Shown here: piece by piece, positions 21,501-32,350 of the stretch
Numbering within the stretch: the stretch's first letter is position 1
How the letters are laid out: each line of letters starts with the position of its first letter
Assembly: GCA_030704615.1 (NCBI GenBank)
Contig: CM060732.1
Location: 434,001-498,000 of the forward strand
Length of the DNA: 64,000 nt
Reading direction: 5' to 3'
Source of the DNA: Takakia lepidozioides
Lineage: Eukaryota; Streptophyta; Takakiopsida; Takakiales; Takakiaceae
Position numbers and translations under genes: made by a program
Notes under the pieces: model-generated
Told to the model about the DNA's origin: nothing
The model's database searches: none
What the model saw: only the letters and a program-made list of their open reading frames with translations

Positions 21501-24393
21501 TGTGAACCAGACTCGTTTTGACATGCGATGTCTCCGTTCCTCTGCAGAATGATATCTGAAAGTCAGAATGAAATTCAAGGACTTTAATCAAAGAACCACG
21601 GAACTACAAGTGGAACATGTAGAATGAGAAACCAACCTGTTCACATCATTCATTGCCGTCAGAAGACCCATCATGTTCCCCTCACAATCCAGCACCATCG
21701 ATCGTACAGAGTAATGCCACTCTTCCTCCTGTGAGTGCAGCCTCCCAATAACAGCCATCCATGCAAGCAATCGGTGGTTCCCATCCCAAACGTGAAACAT
21801 CTTCCCGGAGAATGCCTGGGTGGAAGGTTTCCTGGAGAGAAGAAGTTCGAAGGATTCGTTCACCTGTCTCCAAATAGGATCCCAGGAGTCCACGATTGAC
21901 TCATCCACAAGGAGCTCATTGCCTGTGGAATCCTTTGTACAAACGTAAAACACTACGGATCCATCCAAATACCCATGAACAAACTCGGCCTCTAGCTTGA
22001 GAATGTCCTTGATGAGGGGTGGTCGAACGACGGGCATGGAAACCATCCTACACAGGGGAATCTTCAACCTCCCACCCGGGGCAAGCATACTTTGCACCAC
22101 AAGCTGAGAGTTTACCTTCTGACCCCCCAGCATCTCAGCGGCTTTGCTTTCATAGAACTCATCGTCAACATCAACAATGATATCCTTCCCCAGCCCCAAA
22201 GGGATCTCCTCCGCCACAGTTTGCATCTTCTCCTGCAGGGTTGTCCATTCAAATTGATATAAGAGTGAGGCATGAGACGATGGTGTTTGAGCATGGCAAA
22301 CAGGCCATGTGTGGAAGAAAAGGTGAGCTCAAACAGTGTACGTTGACGCACACTGTTTGAGCTGCCAGGTAAGTGATGATTGATCCTCGAATACAAACCC
22401 TATGTGGCCGATTTTCAAATGACAAATGCAATGACATGGTGAGCTCAAACAGTGTGCGTTGACGCACACTGTTTGAGCTGCCAGGTAAGTGATGATTGAT
22501 CCTCCAATACAAACCCTATGTGGCCGATTTTCAAATGACAAATGCAATGATATGGTGAGCTCAAACAGTGTGCGTTGACGCACACTGTTTGAGTTGCCAG
22601 GTAAGTGATGATTGAACCTCAAATACAAACCCTATGTGGCCGATTTTCAGATGACAAATGCAATGACATGGTGAGCTCAAACAGTGTGCGTTGACGCACA
22701 CTGTTTGAGCTTCCAGGTAAGTGATGATTGAACCTCAAATACAAACCCTATGTGGCCGATTTTCAGATGACAAATGCAATGATATGGTGAGCTCAAACAA
22801 TGTGCGTTGACGCACATTGTTTGAGCTGCCAGGTAAGTGATGATTGATCCTCAAATACAAACCCTATGTGGCCGATTTTCAGATGACAAATGCAATGATA
22901 TGGTGAGCTCAAACAGTGTGCGTTGACGCACACTGTTTGAGCTGCCAGGTAAGTGATGATTGATCCTCAAATACAAACCCTATGTGGCCGATTCTCAGAT
23001 GACAAATGCAAGGACATGGTGAGCTCAAACAGTGTGCGTTGACGCACACTGTTTGAGCTGCCAGGTAAGTGATGATTGATCCTCAAATACAAACCCTATG
23101 TGGCCGATTCTGAGATGACAAATGCAACGACATGGTGAGCTCAAACAGTGTGCGTTGACGCACACTGTTTGAGCTACCAGGTAAGTGATGATTGAACCTC
23201 TGAGACATGCCCTGTATTGCCGAATTTCACAAGGGAAAAACAGAGACAAGGTGTGCTCAAACAGTGTGTGGCAACGCACACTGTTTGAGCTGCCAGATAA
23301 GTGTTCATCGGTCCTCAGATACATGTCCTATGTGGCCGATTTTCAAATGAAAAAGGCAATGATAAGGGTAGCTCAAACAGTGTACGCCAACGCACACTGT
23401 TTGAGCTGCCAGGTAAGTGATGATTGATCCTCAAATTCATACCCTATGTGGCCGATTTTCAGATGACAAAGGCAATGACAATGTGAGCTCAAATAGTGTG
23501 CGTTGACGCACACTGTTTGAGCTGCCATGTAAGTGATGATTGATCCACAAATACATGCCGTTTGTGGCCATTTTTCAGATGAAAAAACAATGACAAGGTG
23601 GGCTCAAACAGTGTGCACCAACGCACACTGTTTGAGCTGCCAAATAGTGGAGAATTGAACCGGGCATAGTGGCCCTATTTGCCCGTTTTTCACACCATCA
23701 ACCAATTAAAATGCGGGGCTCAAACAGTGTGTGTCAACGCACACTGTTTCAGCATCCAATTCGTGGTGGATTTAACCTGCCGTAGTTCCCCAATTTGGCC
23801 GTTTCAGACATCAACAAGCCAGCAAAATGGAAGGCTCAAACAGTGTGCGTCGACGTACACTTTTTGAGCTTCTTGTTCGCGGTTGATGCAACCTGGCAGA
23901 GATGCCGTGTGTAGACTATGTTCATATCGAAATAGAATCTCAACTTGGGTTCACATCAGCAATGAAGCACAAAGGTGGGTTTCAAAGATTGTACCTTTTT
24001 TTTGGCTGCTCGAGAAGACTCCCCAATCGCCGGGGACCCTTTGCGCTTCGGACTGCTCTCCACGCCTCTCATGTTCTGGAGCATCTCCCCCATCCTCTCT
24101 TCCACTATTAGGTTCTTCGTGAGGCCAACATCAACATCATCTTCGGCGTCTGCCTCTCCCTCGGATGCAGTGTCCTCCTCATCTGTTCTTGGAACTATGG
24201 CAGGCTTCTGTTCTTCCCCGGTTTCCTGCTCTTCCATCGCCGGACTTTGCTCTTTGCCCTCGTCTTCCGCCTTTTCCTCTTCGGCCACTCTTTCCATCCT
24301 CATTCTATATCTGGCTCTATTCCTGTTTCTAGAGCTCGTGAAGTATAATGACTTCATTCTCTTCCTCCTCCGCTGGAAACAAGGGCTCCCCAC
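18508..24393 (-). CDS. ParB-like / beta-class amino-methyltransferase, spliced
   Basis: Exons (minus): 24393-23995, 22232-21637, 21541-21349, 21236-20796, 20676-20453, 20304-19653, 19567-19229, 19103-18818, 18701-18508. Every intron is GT-AG and phases fit, giving about 1,107 codons with no internal stop. The 5' start is open (no clear ATG in exon 1); the ATG at 22226 would give 972 residues, used for numbering here. Exon 1 is basic then acidic and ends KRKGSPAIGESS. Residues about 50-195 resemble a ParB-type domain: KMFHVWDGNHRLLAWM at 142-157. Residues 560-600 hold AT-hook-like GRGRKAKGK and KGRGRGK. The C-terminus has ILDIPDG (721-727) where amino-methyltransferases have DPPY, then VLDLSMGTGASYHAC (901-915) followed by RHLFGIEGD, the SAM-binding signature. 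The order catalytic motif then SAM motif is class beta (N6-adenine or N4-cytosine type). The altered DPPY leaves activity uncertain. It is divergent from the transposase at 25441, as in copy D. Confidence 0.72.
22327..23872. repeat. 14-copy 116-bp array with 34-bp palindromes
   Basis: Each unit carries CTCAAACAGTGTGCG, a four-base centre, and the exact complement CGCACACTGTTTGAG, followed by about 80 bp of spacer with TATGTGGCCGATTTTCAGAT. Palindromes start near 22327, 22443, 22559 and so on to 23833, with a nearly constant 116-bp period. Units nearest the transposase side are the most diverged. The array lies entirely in intron 1 of the methyltransferase gene. A related array occupies 48389-50505. 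Confidence 0.93.
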
Positions 24394-24983
24394 GATGCCT
24401 CTAGAGCTCTCCAGTTTGACGTTTGCAACAAGGGTTGCTATTGCATGTAACCAAAATCAAAATTGGACATTGTCAACCGTATTTGGATGCGGGTGTTGTT
24501 ATTGTGTGCGAACGGAATTCATCCATTTCGGCGTCTTTGTATTATTCAAGAAATAAAGTGCTAGAAAATATGTACATACGTTGCATGTACTTGTGATATA
24601 TGTCAGATGTACTTCGCCGCCTGCCAATATATGGCGGCCTTCTTGCATGGTTTCAAATTCGGAAGTGCCGTAGAAATCTAATGCTAGTTCAATTTGGAGC
24701 AGTTCTTGCAGATTCGCCATAAATGTTGTGCTTCACATATGCATCCATGTGTTTCGTACTGCCTGCCCTGTGCTTTGCATTTTGCCGTCATCGTCGCCAT
24801 GGGGTCATTCGGTATAAAGGGTTGTGTCGGAAATGATCTTGTGTTGCACACATCCGTGCGAGGTGACTCTTGGAGTGTCAGTGTTTGTGATGTGCTCTTC
24901 TGGCACGACACGACCTCATTACATTCGGGGTCTTCCTGTTTACTGCTCTCCAGGGTTGTTGCCGTCTTTCCATAAAGGATGGT

Positions 24984-25097
24984 GAACGCAGCGAAATGCG
25001 ATACGTAATGTGAATTGCAGAATTCCGCGAATCATCGAGTCTTTGAACGCAAGTTGCGCCCGAGGCTTGTCCCGAGGGCATGCCTGCCTGAGCGTCA
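24984..25097 (+). rRNA. 5.8S rRNA fragment (3' part), captured
   Basis: Contains the conserved 5.8S blocks GCGAAATGCGATACGTA, GAATTGCAGAATTCCGCG, ATCATCGAGTCTTTGAACGC and TTGCGCCCGAGG, ending near CTGCCTGAGCGTCA. It matches the plant-type 5.8S from roughly nucleotide 46 to its 3' end; the 5' third, ITS1 and 18S are missing. It is a pseudo-rRNA piece inside element C. Confidence 0.93.
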
Positions 25098-25163
25098 TCG
25101 AGATACCCACCGTCTCCCCACTCCGCTCTGGCGGAGCGGGCGAGTCGGGTGGAGATGGCCGTC
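25098..25163 (+). other. ITS2 fragment joined to 5.8S piece
   Basis: Continues from the 5.8S end without a break. It holds a GC hairpin, CTCCGCTCTGGCGGAGCGGG, and ends near GGAGATGGCCGTC. After it the sequence resumes colinearity with copy D (TATGTTCAG). This fits the start of ITS2 in an intact rDNA unit. Confidence 0.75.
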
Positions 25164-25440
25164 TATGTTCAGGGTTTGTTTTTCATCCAAAAACAGCACG
25201 GCTTCTTGTGGCTTCCTGTATTTGAAAACAGTTTTTCTAGTTGGTGTCTCTCAGCGTGGTTATCTCCGAAGTTCAGTGCATGTCATTCCTGCATCCTTTT
25301 GATGCATCGCCCGCAGCCTTTGGGTTAGTGCTACCCTTGTTGACCTCAATTTTTTTGTGGTGGATCCCCTTTCAAGAATTGCGGGCTATCAATTCGGGGA
25401 TTCCGTTGTGAATCGAAAGTTTCGGTCAGCGTAGGAAAAC

Positions 25441-28400
25441 ATGTCCAGGGACAGAGATAGACTAGCCCGATTTCATTCCAATGCAGGTAGTCTTCCACTG
25501 ACTGCCACTGCAGACGACGATGGGTTTGCAGTTGTTCATGAGGATGAGCTGGTTACAGTGTTCCCACTGGAATTGGGTTCTCTGCTTGTTCAAAAAGAGG
25601 TGTATGACGAGGATGGGAATTTGGATTCTGGACATTTGGAGAAACCATTGGTTGGCGAGTGTGGAAGGAAGTGGAGAGTCCTTCCAGGCACATACCGTGT
25701 CCTTGGAAAAGAGAGAAGATAATCAGCAGGATCAGTCATTACCCCTGGAACTGCAGCATCGGTCGTGCAGCAAAAGGGCACAGTTCATGTGAAACAAGAG
25801 GTGAGCACATCCACTACATTCGTGATTCTTTCAGACTCGTCCTCGGAGGATGTTTCTGAGATTCCTCCGCCAGTGCAGACTACATTCTTGGATGAATCCG
25901 AATTGCAAGAGATAACGAGTGTCATTCCAAAATTGAAAGCCCTCGCAGGGGTGCCTGGGTGCAAGAGTGAGCTGCGTTTTGTTGATTGGGAGTCCCTTCG
26001 TGTGCAGCGGGTTCAATACGTGCCAGTAGAGTTTGATGGGGACATCTTGTTTGAGCTCAACCCTCCCACGTCTTCCAATGGACTGGCTGGGCTTCTGCAG
26101 GGCATGGACAAGAAACATGACGGACACCCTTGGTGTAGGACAAAAACGTCAAATATCCACAACGACATTGGATTGAAATTTCAAAGGTCGGTTTGCGTTG
26201 GGCATTGCAAGTGCCTGAATATATCTTGCCCTCGCCTGAGAAACAGTGCTCAACCAAACGAAAGTGAGTGGGAAGGTGTGCCCTTGAATCCTTTCACCCC
26301 AGGACTTGCCCCTCCCAAGACCAATACTTTTGTGTGCAGGTTCTGCAAACTTTCCCCGTCCTGTGTTTCTGTGTGCCACGCTCGTATGTACCAGGAGGCA
26401 CACCGATGCAAGACAATGACTCGTGCCTGCATTCATATGGGTGCACACGAGCATCCTGTGTCCAAAGGAAGTTGCAGGGATAGCGTGGACATCGCTAGAA
26501 ATCTGCTGAAGCAGGAGTTCAACAATGCCCCTTGTGCAACACCTTTTGCTATAGCGCTTGCAGCTAGCAAGGCTTTCATGGAAAAACACATATTGGGTGA
26601 AGGGGATTTGACACAACCAATGCTGGATGCAGATTCGCTTGATGCAGTGATGGACCATTTCTCCGTGTTGAGTTCTCCCAATATTCGAAACCAGGTGAAT
26701 GCACTCAGAGTCGGCATAGGCACTGCTGGATTCATGGACAACATTATGGACCTCAAACGGAGAAGTCGCTATGAATTCATTCAAAACAGTATCTTCCCTG
26801 GCCAGGGCTCATCCAAGGTGTATTTGTTCAAGATGTCCGCAGTGGGCGAAGGCAGTGGTGTGAGCATTGTCCGCCGAATGCAACCTGGAGGAGATTTGGC
26901 TAAATGTTGGTTGATGTTTGATCACTGCAAACGGGTGAAGGGTTGGACAACCATGGCGTGCCATGTGTATGATCCAGCGTACCAGCGTGTGCTCTCAATA
27001 GCAATTTGTGATATGCAGTCGGAGGACACTGAATCCCAGATGCTCATGTGGAATTCGCTCCTGGCCGTCATGCAGCGCAATGGAATACAGAACACAAATT
27101 ATGCGGGCTTCATGGCTGATAGTGCACAGGCAAATTTCAATGCAGTACGGCGCGTGTTTGGTTCGGGGGATCCTAAGGTCCCAATGGAAAATATGGAGCG
27201 CACATGCCTCTTCCATTGGAGTCAATCTCTGGCACGTCATACAAAGCGGTGCATTCGCCCTGACCTTCAGTTGGAGCACAGAAGGCTCTGTCTCAAGTAC
27301 AAAAATGCCAACTCAATGGGAGAAGCTGAGAGCACTTACCAAGCAATCCGGGCTTGGTGGTTCTCCTCTGGTGCTACTACTGGTATCCACCTGAAGGAGT
27401 TGGAGGACTGGTTGGTTTTCTGGCACTTCAGATACAGACAGTGGGGAGCTTTCATGACGACGGTAAGCCTCTTCAATCCCAAAATCAGAAATTTTGCATC
27501 GTGCCTCTTCATTTGGGGTTCTTGGATTGTCGCTTGCAGAACCTCTTCCATTTCCTTTCCTTCCTCACATTTCCATGCAATGCCTCATGCAAGACATGTC
27601 CTTGGAGGACTTGGCCGACATGCCATCCTGTAATTTGGCGGAGACTGTTCATAACGCCTGGATGCAGCAATCTACCAAAGCAGGTCGTGATTTGTATGTG
27701 GCCACTGCTGATGACATGGTGCGGGCACTCACACAACAAACCAGGTACCACAATTTTCTGATGGGACGGGGTGGAGGCAAGGGCCCCAGTACGACTTTGT
27801 TGATGCTAAGGGCTGCAAGTAGGTCCGGAGACCCATCCAAGATGGCCAGAGCTCTGAACAGGTGCACTGAAGGCTCCCCTTTGCAATCCAGGCTCCCTCA
27901 TTTGGAAGGCGAGGAAAGATTTGGATCATGCAAAAGGAAATTGAACACTCTTCCAGGTTCAGATGGAGATTCCCATCGCCCAGACAGGGTCAATTTCTCT
28001 GTGCCAAAGGTGTCTCCAGTGCAGACTAAGTCGTGTGCCGGCCCCTTCCCAGGTGGGTCCTCCTCCTGTGGAGCAGGTGCAGAACATGCAAGCACGGCAG
28101 CAGGAATCCCATTGGAGGAGGTGGTGGCCATGGTGCAGGAATCTGATTGCATTGATAGTGAGTGGCATATAGAACGCACCCCACCAGGATCTAGAGTTGC
28201 TTGCATGGCAATTCGGACCCCCTCTTTCAAGAAATGCAAATCAAAAATATGCAAAGGCTCCAGGGGACTCCAGCTCCAACATTCACAGGGTTGTTCCGAC
28301 CTTATCATAGTGGGGAGTCAAAGGACCACAAGTTCTGGTTCTGCCCAGACGATATGGCACGATGCGACAAGGGAACAGTTCATCCTTCGGTGATAATGAA

Positions 28401-29003
28401 ACCCCCTCCCCCCGCAATTTGGCCTGTGAAACTTGGGACGTCGCTGTCAACAACCGAGATAAGCATGCTGGAGGAGGGAGGGTTTTGTCTTGCACGATCC
28501 CGAGTGGTGCCCTTGTGCACTGTCGGCACAGATGTGCCACAAGCTCCGGCAATGCCTCCACCCGGTGCCGACTCCCACCCAACAAAAAGAGATGGAAAAA
28601 CAGTGCGCCGTGTCGCTTCGGGTGCAGATCACGAATGCAAGATGGAATCGGCTAGAATTTTGCAGGCTCGGGTGGCTCGTATCACCGAAGTCCCTGCCCC
28701 AGGGTATGGACGGATTTACACAGTGCTGTCTATTGGCTCAGTTCTTCATGGCAAAGAATATCAGGTTACCGTGGGAATTTCCCTACTTGCACTTGTCCGG
28801 ATTTTGTAACGATGCGTGAGGGCGCTCTCGGCATGAGAGGGAAGTGGGTCCCCTGCAAGCATCAATATTACATATACCTTGTAATTATGTGTTGCGACGG
28901 TAAGAGAGACCAATTCATTCACCAAGCCACACTAGGCTATGGAGAAGTCATCACCCTTCTGCAGCGGGACACCTCACGTAGGGCTCCGCCAAATTCTCTT
29001 TGA
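25441..29003 (+). pseudogene. element C transposase, DDE type with SWIM finger
   Basis: Rightward gene, ATG at 25441 in context AAACATGTC. The N-terminal part (VTVFPLELGS to RKWRVLPG) matches the element A transposase. The frame resumes after an in-frame TAA at 25720 and runs to about 27462. It carries the zinc-binding KHDGHPWC block (about 26120), CX2C and CIHMGAHEHP motifs, and the catalytic blocks LMFDHCKR (about 26915), FMADSAQAN (about 27110) and CLFHWSQSL (about 27205). A donor GTAAGC sits at 27463. The next coding part (about 27590-28190) is in another frame, then FWFCPDDMARC (about 28340), and a SWIM finger CTC...CKHQYYIYL (about 28780-28880) that needs a further frame change at 28790. 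Some shifts may be introns, so the gene may be less damaged than it looks. It is divergent from the methyltransferase gene. Confidence 0.75.
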
Positions 29004-29148
29004 ACACATACGAGCCATGCCCGCTTCCCATGCTGGTTTCAAGGTTACCGTGTGAAGACTTTGCATTTAGGACAAACACATACATTTTGTTCATGGAACC
29101 AGGGCAAATGCACATGCCATTCATTGTAAGCGTCTATCTGTGAATTGA

Positions 29149-29154
29149 AATAAA
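29149..29154 (+). terminator. poly(A) signal of element C transposase
   Basis: AATAAA about 150 bp after the last SWIM-encoding segment, in TTGAAATAAAGTGTG. Its position fits the 3' end of the rightward transposase transcript. Confidence 0.55.
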
Positions 29155-29400
29155 GTGTGTCAATCATTCTGAGCTCAATTCTGCCATATTTTCATATTCC
29201 TCTTTTTGTGCAGGCATTGCAGACATGGTGCATGGTGGCCCCCTTTGTTTTGTCCACGGTAATAGGCCCTCTTCATGCAATCCTCGCCTATAGGACCTGC
29301 TTCTCCAGCAGATTTGTGCCGCTCACGCTTTGCAGCTACAACGTGAGCTCAGCTCCCAGGCTCACGGGGCTGGGCTCACGCCGTAGCTACGCTGGTGGGT
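29155..29400. other. probable transposon-end DNA between C and B
   Basis: No gene. It has the module GTCCACGGTAATAGG and CCTATAGG, also seen near the tips of A, B and F, and a GC-rich stretch with repeated GGCTCACG and the palindrome CGTAGCTACG. It may hold the right end of C, but no matching inverted repeat was found at 17943. Confidence 0.4.
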
Positions 29401-30491
29401 GACAATGGGTGCACATGTCTACGACACCCACTGCAGGATGCTAATGACAATTGCTATTTGTGAGATGAAAGGAGAGGACACACAATTGGAGATGCTTCTT
29501 TGGTAGGGAATAAACGAACAGATGGCTAAGGCGGGATTGCCCCCTCCCAATTTCCGTGGTTTCATGGCGGACAACGCACAAGCAAATTGGGCTGCCATCC
29601 GAAGGGTGTACGGGCAAGACCCCAATGTTCCCATGGAAGGCAAAGAGAGATCTTGTGGGTTCCATTTTCTGCAGAGTCTTTCGCAGTACACAACCAGGCT
29701 GCACCATCCGGGTGGATATGAGAGCACGCTGTGGTGAGATGATTCGGAGGAACCCACACGGTGCTGTACCTGCACCTTGTTTCAGCGGCAGATTTTTTAC
29801 TCCCACATTTGCTCATGCCACAACGCAGACGTTTTGGTTCTGTAGGCACGACATAATGACTTGTGTATTTGGCAAGCCCAAGTACGAGATTCAGGGAATG
29901 CCGGAGCCTCCGGGCGTCTGGCCTGTTGCACCGGGTTGCAGCCTCTTTCAGAATGAGGCGGATGCTCTATCTGCAGCAGGATTTCGAATGGTGCAACGCA
30001 CAGACGTCTCGGCCCACGCATTTCCAGTTCCTAAGACCCAGCCATTGCAAACTGTTCGGTCCAGTAGAGACGGATTGGACAATTCTGCACATCCCACAAT
30101 GCGATTCGGAAGAGTGAAGAGACGACACCCTCCCAACAAGTTGAATGAGACTCGGATTGCCAATGCTCTTGGGATGGCTTGCACTATTCAGAGCTCCGTG
30201 GACGTACCTCCACCCGGCCTTGGGCGTGTTTATTAGATGGCAACGGCCGGCTCGGCTGTACGCGACGATGTATACACAATTACGATTAGAGTGGAGCCGA
30301 CTTGCAATTGTACGGACTTCTCATTGATGGAAGCAAAGAAGGGTTCAAAGTATTATCCGTGCAAGCATCTGTATTACATTTACCTGAAGAGGTTGAGGAT
30401 GAACGTGACTATTGATGACTTTATTCATGCACCGGCGTTGAGCGTGAACGAGCTGTACAAACTCCTCCTTAGGGATTCCAGAAATCATTGA
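29401..30491 (+). pseudogene. element B transposase remnant
   Basis: Begins inside the catalytic core (MADNAQANWAAIRRVYG at about 29565) with a TAG at about 29505. After the deletion it continues in the zinc ribbon FWFCRHDIMTC. A TAG interrupts it at about 30236. It ends with the SWIM finger (CNC at about 30305, CKHLYYIYL at about 30362) and the stop at 30491. It cannot encode a transposase. Confidence 0.88.
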
Positions 30492-30639
30492 TGGGGCAAA
30501 GAGAATCCTCCATATGGATATTTTCAATTGCATTTTCATGTATCAGACTTTTTTTTGCAGTGTAATGAAATGCACCCCAAAACTACTGGAATGAGGCAAT
30601 ATTCCATTCAAATTGAGATCCAACAGAAGCAGTTGTGGG

Positions 30640-31060
30640 GCCATTTCTGGAAAAATGGCGCCGAATTTCTCTATTTTGGGCCGAAAACTGGCTAAGTCCC
30701 AACATGCACTGGTACCCCTGTGTCAAGAAAAATGGCGCCGAATTTCCCTATTTTGGGCCGAAAACTGGCTAACTCCAAACATGCACGGGAACGATGTCTG
30801 GAAAAATGGCGCCCAATTTCCAGTTACATGGCCCAGAACTGCCCAACATCTGTGCAATCCCCGGCACCATGTACCGAAATTCGGCGCCACATTTCCAAAT
30901 TTTGGGCTTACACACCTGTCATGAGGGGACCTATAGCCGCGGAATTCGGCACCATTTTTCGCCAGAGAGACCTATTACCGCGAAATACGTCGCGGTTTTT
31001 TTCAGGTTACGGACCCTATTACCGCGAAATTCGGCGCCATTTTTGCACATGTCGCTGGGA
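30640..31060. repeat. GGCGCC subterminal array of element B
   Basis: Three diverged copies of the unit with GGCGCCGAATTT and AACTGGCTAA, followed by GACCTATAGCCGCGGAATTC, ACCTATTACCGCGAAAT and CCTATTACCGCGAAATTC modules. It is the inverted counterpart of 6545-7010 with fewer units. Confidence 0.8.
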
Positions 31061-31228
31061 ATTGACATGAGCGGAAGACGAAATATCATGAGCACAACTC
31101 TCAAAACTACAATTTTCCCTTCAAGGTGCCGAATACTATATTTGTTTTTTCTGACACATTGCATTAAATTAATGTTTTATAATGTTTTTTATTTTCGAAA
31201 TTTGTACTTCTGCTCACGAAAACCGATT

Positions 31229-31287
31229 GTCTTGCTACTCCGCTCATGCCGCTCATGCCGCTCATGCTCATGAAATAGCTAACCTCG
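31229..31287. repeat. terminus of element B
   Basis: Tandem CGCTCATGC units followed by GCTCATGAAATAGCTAACCTCG, the reverse complement of the element A tip at 6327. The terminal bases differ slightly (GAGGTTAGC against GAGGTTTGC). Confidence 0.8.
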
Positions 31288-32350
31288 CAACAGATTAGAG
31301 TTGGGTATTTTTTTATGGTGCCACAAGGAGCGAAGCCATATCTAAGAGAAGTATAGAAGCACTTGATCAAAGGACTTGGTAGTCACTCAATCATAAGGTA
31401 TTTGATTCTGATATAAGGCATCGGCTACAAGAGACTAGCTAACAAAAGTAGTGTACATTGACCGGATCAAGTATAAGGTGTACACATACTCCCGTAAGCT
31501 GTCTTACCAGGGCTTCGCTCATAATATCGACATTCATAAGTCCTTTAGATGCTCAGGTATCATCAAGGATGCCTTACTTTTCATACCCAATCAATCAACC
31601 ATACTATTGCTGGAGAAGATCATACCTGGCCAAGGGGGATTCATACCCCAAGGCTTTCAGTTCATCATTCCAGTTTGGAATGTGTTTGCTGCCTATCTGC
31701 CTGCAAGGCTCCTCAAAAAATATCGTCAGTACATCAGAATGAGAAGGTGAAAGAGGAAAGGAGAAGGGTAGATGGTGTGTACAAAAACCACTAAGTACAC
31801 TGATCAGATAAAGAGAGGGAAGATATACATGTCATGTCAAGACATGGACAAGACCACTAAGGTCATTGTCATTGAAAGACAAAGCAGCCCTTTACAGGGC
31901 ACCATCTAACAACCACTTCCATGTTTACCATCTCATTTGAATATCCCATTACATTTCAGGGTATCTGAAAAAACAGGGTGGGAGGGTGGGATTCTTGGTC
32001 AATCATATTATGAAAGCACCATAGTTTGACATACAACGATCACCACCATACTTGCCGATTGTAACATCATTTCAAAAACCAGATTGCAGGTCTGGAGATA
32101 AATCTCGAGAGCCAAGCACATAGTCCTTTAAATTGCAATTGAAACAGCAAGCCATACATGTCTTAAGCATTTGCCTGTTGACATAATGATTCCTCATTTT
32201 TTGTTGACATGGGTCAAGCCTTACATAATCCAGTTCTTGAGCCATTCATCTTCCTAAAAAGGCATCCTGTGTTGGCTTGAAACCGATCTATCAATGCCAA
32301 GACACATGCAAGATTCATAAAGTAGAAACGGGGCTGAGTTTTTTCAGGCA
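31288..32350. other. intergenic, related to 51080-52300
   Basis: No gene. Blocks resemble the 51-52 kb region: CATGTCATGTCAAGACA with a following CACCATC, and a piece near 32080 (CCAGATTGCAGGTCTGGAGAT) that is inverted relative to 51080-51120. This suggests dispersed non-coding repeats of an unknown family. Confidence 0.5.

Larger units (their letters stand above)
24394..25440. promoter_or_regulatory. divergent intergenic region, probable shared promoter
   Basis: About 1 kb between the methyltransferase exon 1 and the transposase ATG, which point away from each other. The same arrangement is kept at 46996-47780 in copy D. No clear TATA box was found. It contains an inserted rDNA fragment (24984-25163) that D lacks. 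Confidence 0.5.
29401..31287 (+). mobile_element. element B: deleted inverted copy of A
   Basis: Reverse-complement copy of element A: 29401-29700 corresponds to A 9182-8880 and 29701-31287 to A 7952-6327. About 927 bp of the transposase are deleted at the junction CAACCAGGCT/GCACCATCCGGG. It ends with the same terminus as A. Non-autonomous. Confidence 0.9.

Noticed and set aside
22327-23872. CRISPR-like regular palindromic repeats
   Set aside because: The spacers are themselves repeats of each other, the genome is eukaryotic and there are no cas genes; it is a tandem array in a transposon intron.
24984-25163. Functional rRNA gene
   Set aside because: Only the 3' part of 5.8S and the start of ITS2 are present; no 18S, 28S or ITS1 around it.
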